The notes beneath the pieces were generated by a model. The model saw only the letters and a program-made list of their open reading frames with translations. It ran no database searches and was not told the origin of the DNA. A program made the translations under genes and the position numbers. From Fibrobacterota bacterium (GTDB taxonomy: Bacteria > Fibrobacterota > Fibrobacteria > UBA11236), in the NCBI GenBank assembly GCA_019509785.1, contig JAEKLQ010000023.1, forward strand, positions 1 to 64,000: 64,000 bases of DNA. The letters run 5' to 3'. Of this stretch, positions 9,411-18,208 are shown one piece after another. Numbering within the stretch: position 1 is the stretch's first letter; every line of letters starts with the position of its first letter.

Positions 9411-10445
9411 ATGTCCTCGAAGTCGGCGCTCATCACCGGAATCACCGGGCAGGACGGTTACTACCTAACGGAATTGCTCCTGGAAAAAGGGTACGACGTC
9501 CATGGGATATCCCGTAGCGCGCATCCCGGCCACCCCGGCATGGCTCCGCTCGTCGAAAAGGCTTCGCGCGCCGGCCGTTCCCTCCATCTCTATCCCGGGG
9601 ACCTCTCCCAACCTGGGACCCTCTCTGATCTGCTGATCCGCATCGATCCGGACGAAGTCTACAACCTCGCGGCCCAATCCCGCGTCAACATCTCGTTCGA
9701 AGCCCCGGAAGCGACCTTCGAAGCCAATGCCTTGGGGGTGCTTCGCCTCTTGGAAACCATCCGCCGGGAAAAGCTCCGGGCCCGCTTATTCCAGGCCAGC
9801 TCGGCCGAGTTATTCGGCGATCCCGCTGAGCGCCCGCAACGGGAATCCACGCCCTTCCGCCCCCTTTCCCCGTACGCATCCGCGAAGTTGTATGCGCATT
9901 GGATCGTCCGCAATTACCGCGAAAGCTTCGGCATGCATGCCGGGAACGGCATCCTCTTCAACCATGAATCCCCCTTGCGTCCCGAGACTTTCGTGACCCG
10001 GAAAATCACGGCCGCATTGGCGAGGATGCGGGCCGGGAGCCCGGAAATCCTGCGCCTGGGCCTCTTGGACGTGCGGCGCGATTGGGGCTTCGCCAAGGAC
10101 TACGTCGAGGCGATGTGGCTCATGCTCCAGCGGCCGGAGGCGGACGACTACATCGTCGCCACCGGGGAGAGCCATAGCGTGCGCGAATTCGTGGAGCTGG
10201 CGGCGGAGCAGGGGGGGTTCCGAATCCTTTGGGAAGGGACCGAGGTCGAAGAAATCGGGCGGGATCTTCATACCGGCAAAATCCTGGTGGCCATCGACCC
10301 GCGTTTCTTCCGGCCCGCCGACTCCGAGGGCACGTGCGGGGATCCCGGCAAGGCCGCGCGCCAGCTGGGATGGTCCCCCAAGATCCTTTTCGGCCAACTG
10401 GTGGAGCTGATGATGCGCGCCGACCTCGCCCGCGCGGCCGCCTGA
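9411..10445 (+). CDS. GDP-mannose 4,6-dehydratase-like protein, divergent paralogue
   Basis: A 344-residue short-chain dehydrogenase clearly homologous to Gmd, which converts GDP-D-mannose to GDP-4-keto-6-deoxy-D-mannose. The NAD(P) loop TGITGQDGYYL is at 9-19, and the YASAK catalytic pair (Y155, K159) and E133 are kept. It departs from its tandem neighbour at several otherwise constant sites: T-S-E becomes S131-A132-E133, the R-R pair of HGIIRR becomes HGISRS, the NRDR loop is replaced by a Pro/Gly/His-rich segment, and SHVQVSF becomes SRVNISF. It may act on another substrate or have altered cofactor preference. The intergenic gap to the true gmd is 65 bases and holds a second promoter box. 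Confidence 0.8.
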   Translation: MSSKSALITGITGQDGYYLTELLLEKGYDVHGISRSAHPGHPGMAPLVEKASRAGRSLHLYPGDLSQPGTLSDLLIRIDPDEVYNLAAQSRVNISFEAPEATFEANALGVLRLLETIRREKLRARLFQASSAELFGDPAERPQRESTPFRPLSPYASAKLYAHWIVRNYRESFGMHAGNGILFNHESPLRPETFVTRKITAALARMRAGSPEILRLGLLDVRRDWGFAKDYVEAMWLMLQRPEADDYIVATGESHSVREFVELAAEQGGFRILWEGTEVEEIGRDLHTGKILVAIDPRFFRPADSEGTCGDPGKAARQLGWSPKILFGQLVELMMRADLARAAA

Positions 10446-10481
10446 CCGGCCGTTCCGGGATGTACGGCCGGGAGAGATTGC

Positions 10482-10487
10482 TATAAT
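10482..10487 (+). promoter_or_regulatory. -10 box upstream of gmd
   Basis: A perfect TATAAT lies 23 bases before the gmd ATG, with a GAGGAG ribosome site in between. No good -35 match is seen. This would give gmd its own promoter in addition to read-through from the paralogue. Confidence 0.45.
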
Positions 10488-10510
10488 TCCTTCCCGGAAA
10501 GAGGAGACGC

Positions 10511-11551
10511 ATGCCGAACAAAATCGCTTTGATCACGGGGGTGACCGGGCAGGACGGATCCTATCTGGCCGAGTTCCTTCTGGAAAAGGGTTACGACGTC
10601 CACGGGATCATCCGCCGCACGTCCTTGTTCAATCGCGACCGCATCGAGGAATCACGGAACCTGGCGCGGCAAAGCGGTAAAGTCTACGAACTGCACTACG
10701 GCGATATGGGCGATTCCAGCAGCTTGAACCGCATCATCGCCTCCGTCCGGCCCGACGAGATCTACAACCTCGCCGCCCAAAGCCATGTCCAGGTATCCTT
10801 CGACGCCCCCGAGTTCACGGCGGACGTGGATGCGACTGGCGTGCTGCGCCTGATGGAAGCCGTGCGCATCAACAAACTGCAAAGCCGCGTCTATCAGGCT
10901 TCCACCTCGGAATTGTACGGGAAGGTCCAGGAGGTCCCCCAGAAGGAGACCACCCCATTCTATCCCCGTTCGCCCTACGGCGTCGCCAAGATGTACGCCT
11001 TCTGGATCGTGAAGAATTACCGCGAGTCCTACGGCATGCACGCGTCCAACGGCATCCTTTTCAACCACGAATCCCCGCGGCGCGGCGAAAACTTCGTGAC
11101 GCGCAAGGTGACCCTGTCGCTGGCGAAAATCAAGGCGGGGCAGCAGAAGACGGTGCGGATGGGCAATCTGGACGCCCGGCGCGATTGGGGCTATGCCAAG
11201 GACTACGTCGAGATGATGTGGATGATGTTGCAGCAGCCCGAGCCGGATGATTACGTGGCGGCGACCGGCGAGATGCACACTATCCGCGAATTCATCGAGA
11301 AGGCCGCGCCCTATGCCGGCTACGAAATCGCCTGGGACGGCGAAGGCGTCAATGAAGTGGGCCGCGATCGCAAAACCGGCAAGGTGCTCATCGAGGTGGA
11401 TCCCAAGTTTTTCCGGCCGGCCGAGGTGGAACAGCTCTTGGGCGATCCGACCAAGGCCATGACGAAACTGGGATGGAAACCGAAGGTGAAGTTCGAGCAA
11501 CTCGTGGAAATCATGATGAAAGCCGATTTGAAGGCACAGGGCGTGGGCTAG
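10511..11551 (+). CDS. gmd: GDP-mannose 4,6-dehydratase
   Basis: A 346-residue enzyme making GDP-4-keto-6-deoxy-D-mannose, the precursor of GDP-fucose, GDP-rhamnose and related deoxysugars. The NADP loop [11 protein letters not shown] is at 9-19 and [15 protein letters not shown] is canonical. The catalytic T132-S133-E134 sits in STSELYG, and Y156 and K160 lie in [20 protein letters not shown] binds the GDP-sugar. Length is normal. It has a GAGGAG ribosome site and a TATAAT box. No reductase or epimerase completing GDP-fucose or GDP-rhamnose synthesis is visible in this window, so the end product is unknown. The Wzi-like gene follows after three bases, in one operon. Confidence 0.95.
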   Translation: MPNKIALITGVTGQDGSYLAEFLLEKGYDVHGIIRRTSLFNRDRIEESRNLARQSGKVYELHYGDMGDSSSLNRIIASVRPDEIYNLAAQSHVQVSFDAPEFTADVDATGVLRLMEAVRINKLQSRVYQASTSELYGKVQEVPQKETTPFYPRSPYGVAKMYAFWIVKNYRESYGMHASNGILFNHESPRRGENFVTRKVTLSLAKIKAGQQKTVRMGNLDARRDWGYAKDYVEMMWMMLQQPEPDDYVAATGEMHTIREFIEKAAPYAGYEIAWDGEGVNEVGRDRKTGKVLIEVDPKFFRPAEVEQLLGDPTKAMTKLGWKPKVKFEQLVEIMMKADLKAQGVG

Positions 11552-11554
11552 GCG

Positions 11555-13102
11555 ATGCGCATGCCCGGCAGGGCTCCCCGTGAGGCCCACCGGGCGTTGG
11601 CCGCGGCCGCTTTCGCTTGCCTCGGCGCGCTGCAATCCTTAGCCGCAACGCCGCCCCTCGACATCTCCGCGCGCGATCCCGCCTTCGCCGATTTGCGCCG
11701 CATCGAGGCGCGTTCCGGCATCCTCCTTCCCGGCCAATCCTTTCCCCAGCCGCTCAGGCCCGTGCGGGCCTGGCTGGATGGCGGCGTTCTCACCTCCTCG
11801 GACTCGGCGCGCCTCTTGGATCGCTTCCCTTTCGCCGCGGGCGGGGAAGCGGTTCGCTGGAGCGATAGCGCCCGGGGCAACCTCTTCCTGCTCTCGCCCC
11901 TGGCCGAAGCCGGAGGCGAGTTCGGCGCGGCCGGGGATACCGCTCCCGACCTGGCCCGAGGCGGGCTGGGGGCGCGCATCTACGGGACCTTGGGGGGCAG
12001 GCTGGGATGGTACACCCATGCCATCGTTTATTCCGAGGAGGCGGATCGCGCCTTATGGAGCCACCAATTCGATCCCGGGTTGGGGGAAACCTATACGGTC
12101 GAAAAGGGCGCCGGCGACAGCCTGCTGGACATGCGGACCTACAACCGATTCGAGTACTACGTGAATTACGACCATGATTGGTGGTCAATCCGGGCCGGAC
12201 GGGATCATGTCCACTCCGGACCCGGGTATTTTTCGTCCCTGACCGCCACGCGCGAAACCCCTCCTTACTACCAGGCCTCCGCGCGCATCGATTTCGCCCC
12301 TTGGCTGTCCATCGAGGATGAATTGCTCCAGATGACCGATTCCTCCTTCGACGTGCTGAAGTACGCGAATCTGCACCGGCTCGCCTTCCGTCCCATGCCC
12401 TCGCTGCAATTGGCCTACGAGGATCTCGTCATCTACCAGGACCGCGATCCCGATCCGGCCTACCTGCTACCCTTCGTGCCGCTCACCTTTTCCGAGGCCA
12501 ATAGCGGCGGGCGCGATAACGCCTCCATGGCCTTCGACGCGGCCTGGACCGCACCCGGCGGCCTTATGCTCTGGGGCCAATTGTTCCTGGACGATCTGCT
12601 GGGGCCGGCCACCCTCTTCGATAACTTCTGGGAGAACCGCTGGGCGGGGCTGGCGGGATTCCAATGGGTGTTGCCTGCGGCTTGGGCCGACGCCGACCTG
12701 GTGGCGGAGTATTCCCATGTGGAGCCGTGGACCTATAACGGCCGGTTGAACCACACCAGCTTCAAGCATTACGACGTCCCCAGCGCCAGCAAGCTGGGGC
12801 CCGATTCCCGCAGCCTGGACGTACAGGCCGGTTGGCGCTTCTTGCGCGCCTGGCAGATCCAGGAACGCTGGCAATGGGATACCAAAGGGACGGGGCGCGG
12901 GTCGATCTTGGGGACCATCCACGACGACGCCATCGACGGCCAGACCAAGGTCTGGTTGGGGGATGCGGAGACGGCTTGGTCGGCAACGCAGGAGATCTCC
13001 TGGTTCTACCGCCGCTTCGCGGAAGCGCGCTTTTGGTGGACGGAAACATGGGGAAAAGGCCGCGGAAGCCGATTCGGGGCGGAGGCGAAGGCCGGATGGT
13101 GA
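11555..13102 (+). CDS. Wzi-like outer membrane capsule/exopolysaccharide protein
   Basis: A 515-residue protein with a signal peptide (core AAAAFACLGALQSLA, cleavage about residue 31). The rest is a long run of beta-strands rich in Trp and Tyr (RFEYYVNYDHDWWSIRAGRDHVHSGPG, repeated WxxxxQW strands), and the chain ends in a tryptophan, as in outer membrane barrels. The arrangement resembles the capsule assembly Wzi family, which holds surface polysaccharide at the outer membrane. The resemblance is by pattern, not a strict motif. It begins three bases after the gmd stop, so translation is probably coupled. A second Wzi-like gene lies at 57370. Confidence 0.65.
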   Translation: MRMPGRAPREAHRALAAAAFACLGALQSLAATPPLDISARDPAFADLRRIEARSGILLPGQSFPQPLRPVRAWLDGGVLTSSDSARLLDRFPFAAGGEAVRWSDSARGNLFLLSPLAEAGGEFGAAGDTAPDLARGGLGARIYGTLGGRLGWYTHAIVYSEEADRALWSHQFDPGLGETYTVEKGAGDSLLDMRTYNRFEYYVNYDHDWWSIRAGRDHVHSGPGYFSSLTATRETPPYYQASARIDFAPWLSIEDELLQMTDSSFDVLKYANLHRLAFRPMPSLQLAYEDLVIYQDRDPDPAYLLPFVPLTFSEANSGGRDNASMAFDAAWTAPGGLMLWGQLFLDDLLGPATLFDNFWENRWAGLAGFQWVLPAAWADADLVAEYSHVEPWTYNGRLNHTSFKHYDVPSASKLGPDSRSLDVQAGWRFLRAWQIQERWQWDTKGTGRGSILGTIHDDAIDGQTKVWLGDAETAWSATQEISWFYRRFAEARFWWTETWGKGRGSRFGAEAKAGW

Positions 13103-13132
13103 GCGAAGAACGGTTTCGCCTTAAGGAATTTT

Positions 13133-13151
13133 CGCTCTAGGAATTAGAGCG
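13133..13151. promoter_or_regulatory. 19-bp palindromic operator-like element, copy 1
   Basis: The sequence CGCTCTAGGAATTAGAGCG has perfect 7-bp arms around a 5-base spacer; with the next base on each side the arms reach 8 bp (13132-13152). The centre (13142) is 65 bp before the ATG at 13207. Two more copies, at 17259 and 23090, sit at almost the same distance from other starts. Confidence 0.7.
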
Positions 13152-13152
13152 A

Positions 13153-13182
13153 GGGGCCGGTTGGTTCTGGTTGTCCGGCCCC
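13153..13182. repeat. GC-rich stem-loop next to the palindrome
   Basis: GGGGCCGG at 13153-13160 pairs with CCGGCCCC at 13175-13182 around a 14-base loop. It directly abuts the palindrome. No T-run follows, so it is not a standard terminator for the upstream Wzi-like gene. Confidence 0.5.
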
Positions 13183-13193
13183 GGTTCCGGAAG

Positions 13194-13199
13194 TAGTCT
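13194..13199 (+). promoter_or_regulatory. start-proximal TAnnnT box
   Basis: TAGTCT ends seven bases before the ATG at 13207, and a TTG at 13171-13173 lies 20 bases upstream of it. That fits the (T)TTG-N19-21-TAnnTTTG layout of Bacteroidota housekeeping promoters. No ribosome site is visible, so a leaderless message is likely. Confidence 0.35.
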
Positions 13200-13206
13200 T
13201 CCCTAC

Positions 13207-14793
13207 ATGAGGGATGAACGGAACCTGGTCGGCGCATTCGCGATACTGCTCGCCACCCTGAACCCGCTCTGGGGCGCCCTGCCGGCGGCCCCCGTGCGCC
13301 AATTCCTGCCTTGGCAGGGGAACGTCTTCGCGGCCACGGACTCGGGCTTGTTCGTTTCGGCGGACACCGGAAGGACCTGGAATGCCGCGACGGCCGAATG
13401 GGCCGGGCGATCCGTCGACACCCTTGTCGAGGATGGCCGTACCCTCTATGCCATGGCCGCGGACACCCCCTATGCGTTGTCGGAGTCCGGCGCCTGGGTT
13501 TCCTTATGCGGAGGGGATTCCGGTAACGTTGCTTGTCCGGATTCCAAGGGTAAGCGAAGCTTGGCCGCGTTCGATTCGGGCATCGTGCTGCTCCGAAAAT
13601 TCGACGGCTACCAATCCAACGATCAAGGCTCCACCTGGCGGGCCTGCGACCGTAACCTCGGTTATAATAACGGTCCGATTTTCCGGACCAGGAAAGGGCT
13701 CTATTATTTCGGAGAGGGAACGGGCATCTATACGGCCCACATCGCCCGCATCGCGGGGTCCGGGATCGATTCCTCCCGCGTCGGCCTGCAAGTACCGATG
13801 TGGCTGCCGCTTTATTCCTATACCCGGGTAAACGTCGTTTCGGATTCCGTCATCGCGCTCCACTTCATGGACGACCGGAGGCATAGCTACGATACGATGA
13901 ACCCCTACTTTTCCATGGTTTCCCATGACGAGGGCAAAACGTGGGCGCGCGCCGTCTTGGGCTGGTCCCCCAACCGCGGCCTCGCCCAGGCGGATAGCGA
14001 GATCTATTACATCGACTCGACCGGCGCCTTGCGGCGGGGCTGGGTGGACCTCTCGGCAACGCTGCCGCCGAAGCCGGCCGTGGCGGGATCGGGATTCAAG
14101 GCATTAGCCTTCGCATACGACAACTTGCTGGCGGCCGATTCCATGGGAAGGGTCCTTCTCCTGCCGCGTTCGCAGTGGCATCATGATCGCATCGAACACT
14201 CCCTGCGCATCCAAGGACGGACCTACGGGAAGTTCGCCGATCTCGCCACGCCTTCATTCCGGGGCGAGATCTGGCTTGCGCCCGGCGACACTCTGCATGA
14301 GAAGGCCGTTGCCTCTTATGGCCAATACAATTCCTGCGGAGCGGACCTGGAATGCTGGAAGCAGTACACCCAGGTGTTCCAATCCTGGCACGCCATCGGC
14401 AAGGCGGAGATCCTTCCCGATACCCTTTCCCCAGAGGTAACGGTGCGAATGGGTACGGAAGCTGTCCAATTGGAACCGGTGTACGCGTCGGAGGCTTCCT
14501 TGGGCATTAGCGGACAGGCGCCTCCGGGCGAGCCCAGGGCCCGCCTTTCCCCCGCGGGCCTGGATTTGCGGATCGCCGGGGAGAGCAGGTCCGATTTGCG
14601 GATCCGGTTCGAGTCCATCGACCCCTCGGGGCGTTGCGCGAGCGCGGATCTTGAGCTGAAAGGCCGGAATGGGGACTATTCGATTCCCTTGGCGCTCATC
14701 CCCGGAGGCGCGGAAGCGGTCCGGCGGGGCCTGCGATGCTTCCGGGTCCGATGGGCCGGCGGCAACATCCGTTGGAAGCAATCGTTTCTTTGA
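13207..14793 (+). CDS. secreted beta-propeller protein with Asp-box repeats
   Basis: A 528-residue protein with a signal peptide (MRDERNLVGAFAILLATLNPLWGA). Three Asp-box (BNR) motifs of the form S-x-D-x-G-x-T-W are visible: SADTGRTW, SNDQGSTW and SHDEGKTW. These mark the turns of sialidase/VPS10-type beta-propellers, but no catalytic sialidase residues can be assigned, so a binding or structural role is likelier. The C-terminal ~130 residues look like a separate beta-sandwich. The frame is open from 13171, but the ATG at 13207 gives a proper signal peptide and lies seven bases after a TAGTCT box. The 19-bp palindrome upstream suggests co-regulation with the TIGR02147 operon. Confidence 0.65.
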   Translation: MRDERNLVGAFAILLATLNPLWGALPAAPVRQFLPWQGNVFAATDSGLFVSADTGRTWNAATAEWAGRSVDTLVEDGRTLYAMAADTPYALSESGAWVSLCGGDSGNVACPDSKGKRSLAAFDSGIVLLRKFDGYQSNDQGSTWRACDRNLGYNNGPIFRTRKGLYYFGEGTGIYTAHIARIAGSGIDSSRVGLQVPMWLPLYSYTRVNVVSDSVIALHFMDDRRHSYDTMNPYFSMVSHDEGKTWARAVLGWSPNRGLAQADSEIYYIDSTGALRRGWVDLSATLPPKPAVAGSGFKALAFAYDNLLAADSMGRVLLLPRSQWHHDRIEHSLRIQGRTYGKFADLATPSFRGEIWLAPGDTLHEKAVASYGQYNSCGADLECWKQYTQVFQSWHAIGKAEILPDTLSPEVTVRMGTEAVQLEPVYASEASLGISGQAPPGEPRARLSPAGLDLRIAGESRSDLRIRFESIDPSGRCASADLELKGRNGDYSIPLALIPGGAEAVRRGLRCFRVRWAGGNIRWKQSFL

Positions 14794-14814
14794 TGGAATG
14801 GATAACCTGCTGGG

Positions 14815-14842
14815 CTTGGGTCCCGTGGGTCCGTGACCCAAG
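14815..14842. terminator. stem-loop after the beta-propeller gene
   Basis: CTTGGGTC (14815-14822) pairs perfectly with GACCCAAG (14835-14842). It lies 21 bases past the stop of the beta-propeller gene. There is no T-run, so termination is possible but not shown. Confidence 0.35.
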
Positions 14843-14872
14843 GGATAACGGAGAACCAGGTAGAATGGTCCT

Positions 14873-14932
14873 TGCCCGGCGGCTAAAGCCGAAGTAAATT
14901 CGGGGAATTCTCCGGCTTCCGCGCGCCGGGCA
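14873..14932. promoter_or_regulatory. structured leader upstream of the first lipoprotein
   Basis: Nested inverted repeats: the outer TGCCCGGCG (14873-14881) pairs with CGCCGGGCA (14924-14932), and the inner AAGCCG (14886-14891) pairs with CGGCTT (14913-14918). The structure ends five bases before the AGGAG ribosome site (14937-14941) of the gene at 14948. It could be a regulatory leader or a processing site. Confidence 0.45.
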
Positions 14933-14947
14933 CTTCAGGAGCACTCG

Positions 14948-17251
14948 ATGACCCGTCGCATTCAAGCCATGGCGGCCGTTTCAATTCTGCTTGCTATCAT
15001 CCTGCCAGGTTGCGATGACGGCAATACCCCCTCGGTCACCACACCTCCCGATTCGGCAGCCACCGTTCCCCGGGGAACCATCCGGGATGGCGACGGCCAC
15101 GCAGTCGAAGGCGCCGAGATCCGCGTCTTTCCGATAGGCTATTTGCCTCAGGCGGGGGATGCATTGGCGAAAACCGCTGACCCAGGCTCGCAGGCCTTCC
15201 GGGCGCGCACGGATGCCGAAGGCCATTTCGCCTTGCCCGCGTTAACGCCGGGTCTCTATAACGTCCTGGCGATGCGCTCGGGCGACGTGAGCCTGCGCGA
15301 TTCCGTCTTCCTGCCGTCCCAGGTCGGAATCGAGGATACCTTACGGGCCCCGGCTTCCCTATCGGGCCGGGTCGAGCTCCAGCCCGGGGACGATCCCCGC
15401 GGATTCGCGGTGCAAGTCGTCGGCCTCCCGTACCGCGTCGGGCTTGATACCGCCGGGACCTTCTCTTTGACGGGGTTGCCGGCCGGCCACTTGCGACTGC
15501 GCGTCGCCCGGGACGGGGCTTCCGATTACCTCGAGGGTAACTTGGAGGTGACCTTGGTAGCGGGCCGCGGGAAATCCCTGGAAGATCCCCTTTCACCCGT
15601 CTATCTGGGCGTCCCCGCGGTGAGGGGGGTGAAAGCAATCATGGATACGGCCACCGGCGTCGTTACGCTCACCTGGAGCCGGCCCAACTCCCCGCTGATC
15701 GATCATTACGTCATCGTGCGCGAGAATGCGCCTTTGAATCCCTACAATCCGTATTGGTTCAACGTCGACGATACGGTATTCAACGATACCCTGTTCCCGA
15801 TGGCGCGGACCGGTTTGCCCAATCCGCAGACCGGCCTGCCGGATCCAAGCGCGGTTTATCGGGACTCCAGCGTGGCCAAAGTGCAATACCGCGTCGCTGC
15901 CGCCGGGATCAACGATCTCAACGGGCCTTTCGCGGAAAGGATAAAGGTGGAAGCCCCGCAACCCTGGACGGTGACCACGCTTTTCTCCTTCGGGAGCGAT
16001 AGCTCCTCCCTTGCGGTCCTGCAGGCGGGAGAGAGCGGGCAGGTGAGCGTTTCTTTCTCGAATCCCACCCGCAAGATCAAAAAGCTGGAATGGAAGGATG
16101 CCGCCGGCCATCGCATACGCATGAGCGAACCCGATGCGCGGCAAGGACGGGACACCTTGGGGATCGATGCCCTCGCATCCGGGGATTCCCTGCGCTTGCG
16201 GATCGAGGCTACCGACGCTTCCGGTTCGGTATGGAAGGATTCGCTTCTCGTCCTCGGCGCGCCCTGGAAACGCCTGGTCGATCGGCCCATCCCCGCGTAC
16301 GGCATGGTGGGACGCTATCAGATCGAGCAGCCGATGGCGGCGGTAGGAGGCAAGGTCTACGTCTTCGGAAGCCGTGGCAGCCAATCCCATACGGCTGCGA
16401 CCGTGTACGACCCGGCTTCCCGAACCTGGAAAACCTCGGCCGAGGCCCCGGCCTTGGGGACGGTCGTGGCGCAAGGAGGGAAAATCTATATGGCCGCCTC
16501 GAATACGCTCTATGCCTATTCGCCTCCGGCCGATGCCTGGGATTCGTTGGGAACCCTGGTCTCGCAGCCGAACACCTACGCGGCCAGGCCCCTATTCGCC
16601 GCCGGATCCCTGCTGGCGATCGGGAATTGGCAGGGCATATCCGGTTCCAGTTACCAATCCGGCAACCTGTATGATCCGGACGCGGGAAGTATGAGCGTGC
16701 TCGCTCCCGGCTATGGGTCATTCGCGCTTGTGTATGCCACGGCCCAAAAGGCGTACTTGTCGTCCGGTTACTACGGGCTCGCTTCCTACGCGTGGGAAAC
16801 CGGCTCCTTCCAAAGCCTGCGCACTTCCACATACGGTCTGAGTCTGGGTAATTCGGCTAAGGTTGAGATTAACGGAGAGATCTATTTCGTCACTGCCGCC
16901 TCTACGATGCAGGCCTATGATGAAAAGAACGATGTGAACCAGACCCTGCCGGGACCGGGATTCGCGGCCGGAACCGTCTTCTCGTATTCTCCCGATTCCA
17001 TTCCCGTCCAGGCCTATGCCGTTGGCGGACGCATTATTGCATTCGCCGTGGTCCGCCCCGGCTGGGTCGAAGCTATGAGCTTTCGACCGGGGGATAGCAA
17101 ATGGAAGCGCGAAATCCCCCTCCCCATCCATGGCACCCGCATCGCGAGCGCCGAATCCGCGGGCACCGTTTACGTGCTGGGGTATTATGGCAAGGACGAT
17201 GCCCGCGCGGAAGAACCGCCTTCATTTTACGCCTATCCCGCCTTACCGTGA
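14948..17251 (+). CDS. lipoprotein with carboxypeptidase-regulatory-like and Kelch repeats (paralogue 1)
   Basis: A 767-residue lipoprotein: the signal peptide ends in the lipobox LPGC with the lipidated Cys at 22. Two carboxypeptidase-regulatory-like beta-sandwiches follow (about residues 40-195, for example GTIRDGDGHAVEGAEIRV). Then come a fibronectin-III-like part (about 210-330), an Ig-like part (340-430) and C-terminal Kelch-type propeller blades (about 440-765; VGGKVYVFGSRG, TVYDPASRTWK, AYSPPADAWD). Such proteins are usually anchored in the outer membrane and bind glycans or proteins; no enzyme motif is seen. The start is fixed by AGGAG at 14937-14941. It is paralogous to the genes at 18205 and 20774 but separated from them by a strong hairpin. 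Confidence 0.75.
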   Translation: MTRRIQAMAAVSILLAIILPGCDDGNTPSVTTPPDSAATVPRGTIRDGDGHAVEGAEIRVFPIGYLPQAGDALAKTADPGSQAFRARTDAEGHFALPALTPGLYNVLAMRSGDVSLRDSVFLPSQVGIEDTLRAPASLSGRVELQPGDDPRGFAVQVVGLPYRVGLDTAGTFSLTGLPAGHLRLRVARDGASDYLEGNLEVTLVAGRGKSLEDPLSPVYLGVPAVRGVKAIMDTATGVVTLTWSRPNSPLIDHYVIVRENAPLNPYNPYWFNVDDTVFNDTLFPMARTGLPNPQTGLPDPSAVYRDSSVAKVQYRVAAAGINDLNGPFAERIKVEAPQPWTVTTLFSFGSDSSSLAVLQAGESGQVSVSFSNPTRKIKKLEWKDAAGHRIRMSEPDARQGRDTLGIDALASGDSLRLRIEATDASGSVWKDSLLVLGAPWKRLVDRPIPAYGMVGRYQIEQPMAAVGGKVYVFGSRGSQSHTAATVYDPASRTWKTSAEAPALGTVVAQGGKIYMAASNTLYAYSPPADAWDSLGTLVSQPNTYAARPLFAAGSLLAIGNWQGISGSSYQSGNLYDPDAGSMSVLAPGYGSFALVYATAQKAYLSSGYYGLASYAWETGSFQSLRTSTYGLSLGNSAKVEINGEIYFVTAASTMQAYDEKNDVNQTLPGPGFAAGTVFSYSPDSIPVQAYAVGGRIIAFAVVRPGWVEAMSFRPGDSKWKREIPLPIHGTRIASAESAGTVYVLGYYGKDDARAEEPPSFYAYPALP

Positions 17252-17254
17252 ACC

Positions 17255-17281
17255 CGCGCGCTCTAGTCTTTAGAGCGCGCG
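17255..17281. promoter_or_regulatory. 19-bp palindromic element, copy 2, extended to an 11-bp stem
   Basis: The core CGCTCTAGTCTTTAGAGCG is at 17259-17277, with centre 17268 lying 65 bp before the ATG at 17333. Here the arms extend to 11 perfect base pairs (17255-17265 with 17271-17281) around a 5-base loop, followed by CTTTTC. It begins three bases after the stop of the upstream lipoprotein gene. It may therefore also act as a terminator for that gene. Confidence 0.7.
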
Positions 17282-17320
17282 CTTTTCGGTCCCATATTGA
17301 TTCGCGACCCCGCCGAAGGT

Positions 17321-17328
17321 TACCTTTG
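17321..17328 (+). promoter_or_regulatory. Bacteroidota-type -7 box upstream of the regulator
   Basis: TACCTTTG matches the -7 consensus TAnnTTTG in full; its TACCTT core ends six bases before the ATG at 17333. TTG at 17297-17299 lies 21 bases upstream as a candidate -33 element. The message would be leaderless or nearly so. Confidence 0.5.
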
Positions 17329-17332
17329 CGGC

Positions 17333-18208
17333 ATGACCGCGCTTCCGGACATCCGTTCCTACACCGATTATCGGCTTTACCTGCGCGATAGATATGCCGC
17401 CGGAAAACGCCTCAATCCCGGCTTTTCGCATCGATACATCGCCGATACGGTGGGGGCTTCGTCCACCGGCTGGTTCTCGGATATGGTGAAAGGCCGCATT
17501 TCTCTTACCGGCACCTATCGAATCAAATTGACAAAGCTCTTGGGGCTGGGCCCGGCCGAATCCGAATACTTCGAGGCCATGGTCGATTACGCGCATGCGG
17601 GTTCGCTCGAGGAGAAGAACCGGCATTGGGAGCGCATGCTTTCCGGGAAGGATCTGAAGGTCGACTTCCTGGGCAAGGACAAATTCGATTACTACTCGAA
17701 ATGGTATCATGCGGCCATCCGTGAACTCCTCTTGTTCCAGCCTTTCCGCGGCGACTATGCCGATCTGGGCCGGAGCCTGGTACCGTCCATCCGCCCGGAC
17801 CAGGCCCGCAAGGCCATCAAGCTGCTCGAGCGCCTGGGGCTCATCGCCCAGGACGGCAACGGCATCCATCGCCCCACCTCGGCCATCCTTAAGAAGGACG
17901 CCGCCGAGAAGGCCTTGCATCTGGCCAATTTCCTGAAGGCGAACGCCGAACTCGGCATCGAAGCGCTGGAACGTTTTCCCAAGGAAGAGCGGGACATTTC
18001 GGCTTTGACCTTGGCGCTGCGGCCGCAGGATTTCGAACGGGCCCAGGAAGAGATCAAAGCGCTACGCAAAAGGTTGCTGGCCTTGAGCGAGAAGCCCGGG
18101 CCGGATAAAAGGGTTTACCAATGCAATTTCCAGGTCTTCCCGTTGACTCGGGCGACCAAGGCGACGGACGCGGCGCGGAACGGTAGCGCGCGGGAGGCAC
18201 AGGCATGA
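17333..18208 (+). CDS. TIGR02147/DUF4423 family putative transcription regulator
   Basis: A 291-residue protein of the TIGR02147 family, a large paralogous family best known from Fibrobacter succinogenes. The N-terminal SYTDYRLYLRDRYAA (9-23) and C-terminal VYQCNFQVFPLTR blocks are typical. Residues about 145-185 (RPDQARKAIKLLERLGLI then a short wing) look like a winged helix, suggesting DNA binding. A frame from a TTG at 17297 exists, but the ATG at 17333 gives the family-like N-terminus and lies six bases after a TACCTT box. Its stop overlaps the ATG of the next lipoprotein gene (ATGA), so regulator and lipoprotein are made together. A 19-bp palindrome sits 65 bp upstream and could be its own operator; that link is inference. 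Confidence 0.85.
   Translation: MTALPDIRSYTDYRLYLRDRYAAGKRLNPGFSHRYIADTVGASSTGWFSDMVKGRISLTGTYRIKLTKLLGLGPAESEYFEAMVDYAHAGSLEEKNRHWERMLSGKDLKVDFLGKDKFDYYSKWYHAAIRELLLFQPFRGDYADLGRSLVPSIRPDQARKAIKLLERLGLIAQDGNGIHRPTSAILKKDAAEKALHLANFLKANAELGIEALERFPKEERDISALTLALRPQDFERAQEEIKALRKRLLALSEKPGPDKRVYQCNFQVFPLTRATKATDAARNGSAREAQA

Noticed and set aside
13132-13182. Terminator of the Wzi-like gene
   Set aside because: The stem-loops lack a T-run, and the first is one of three copies at fixed distance before start codons, so a regulatory role explains it better.
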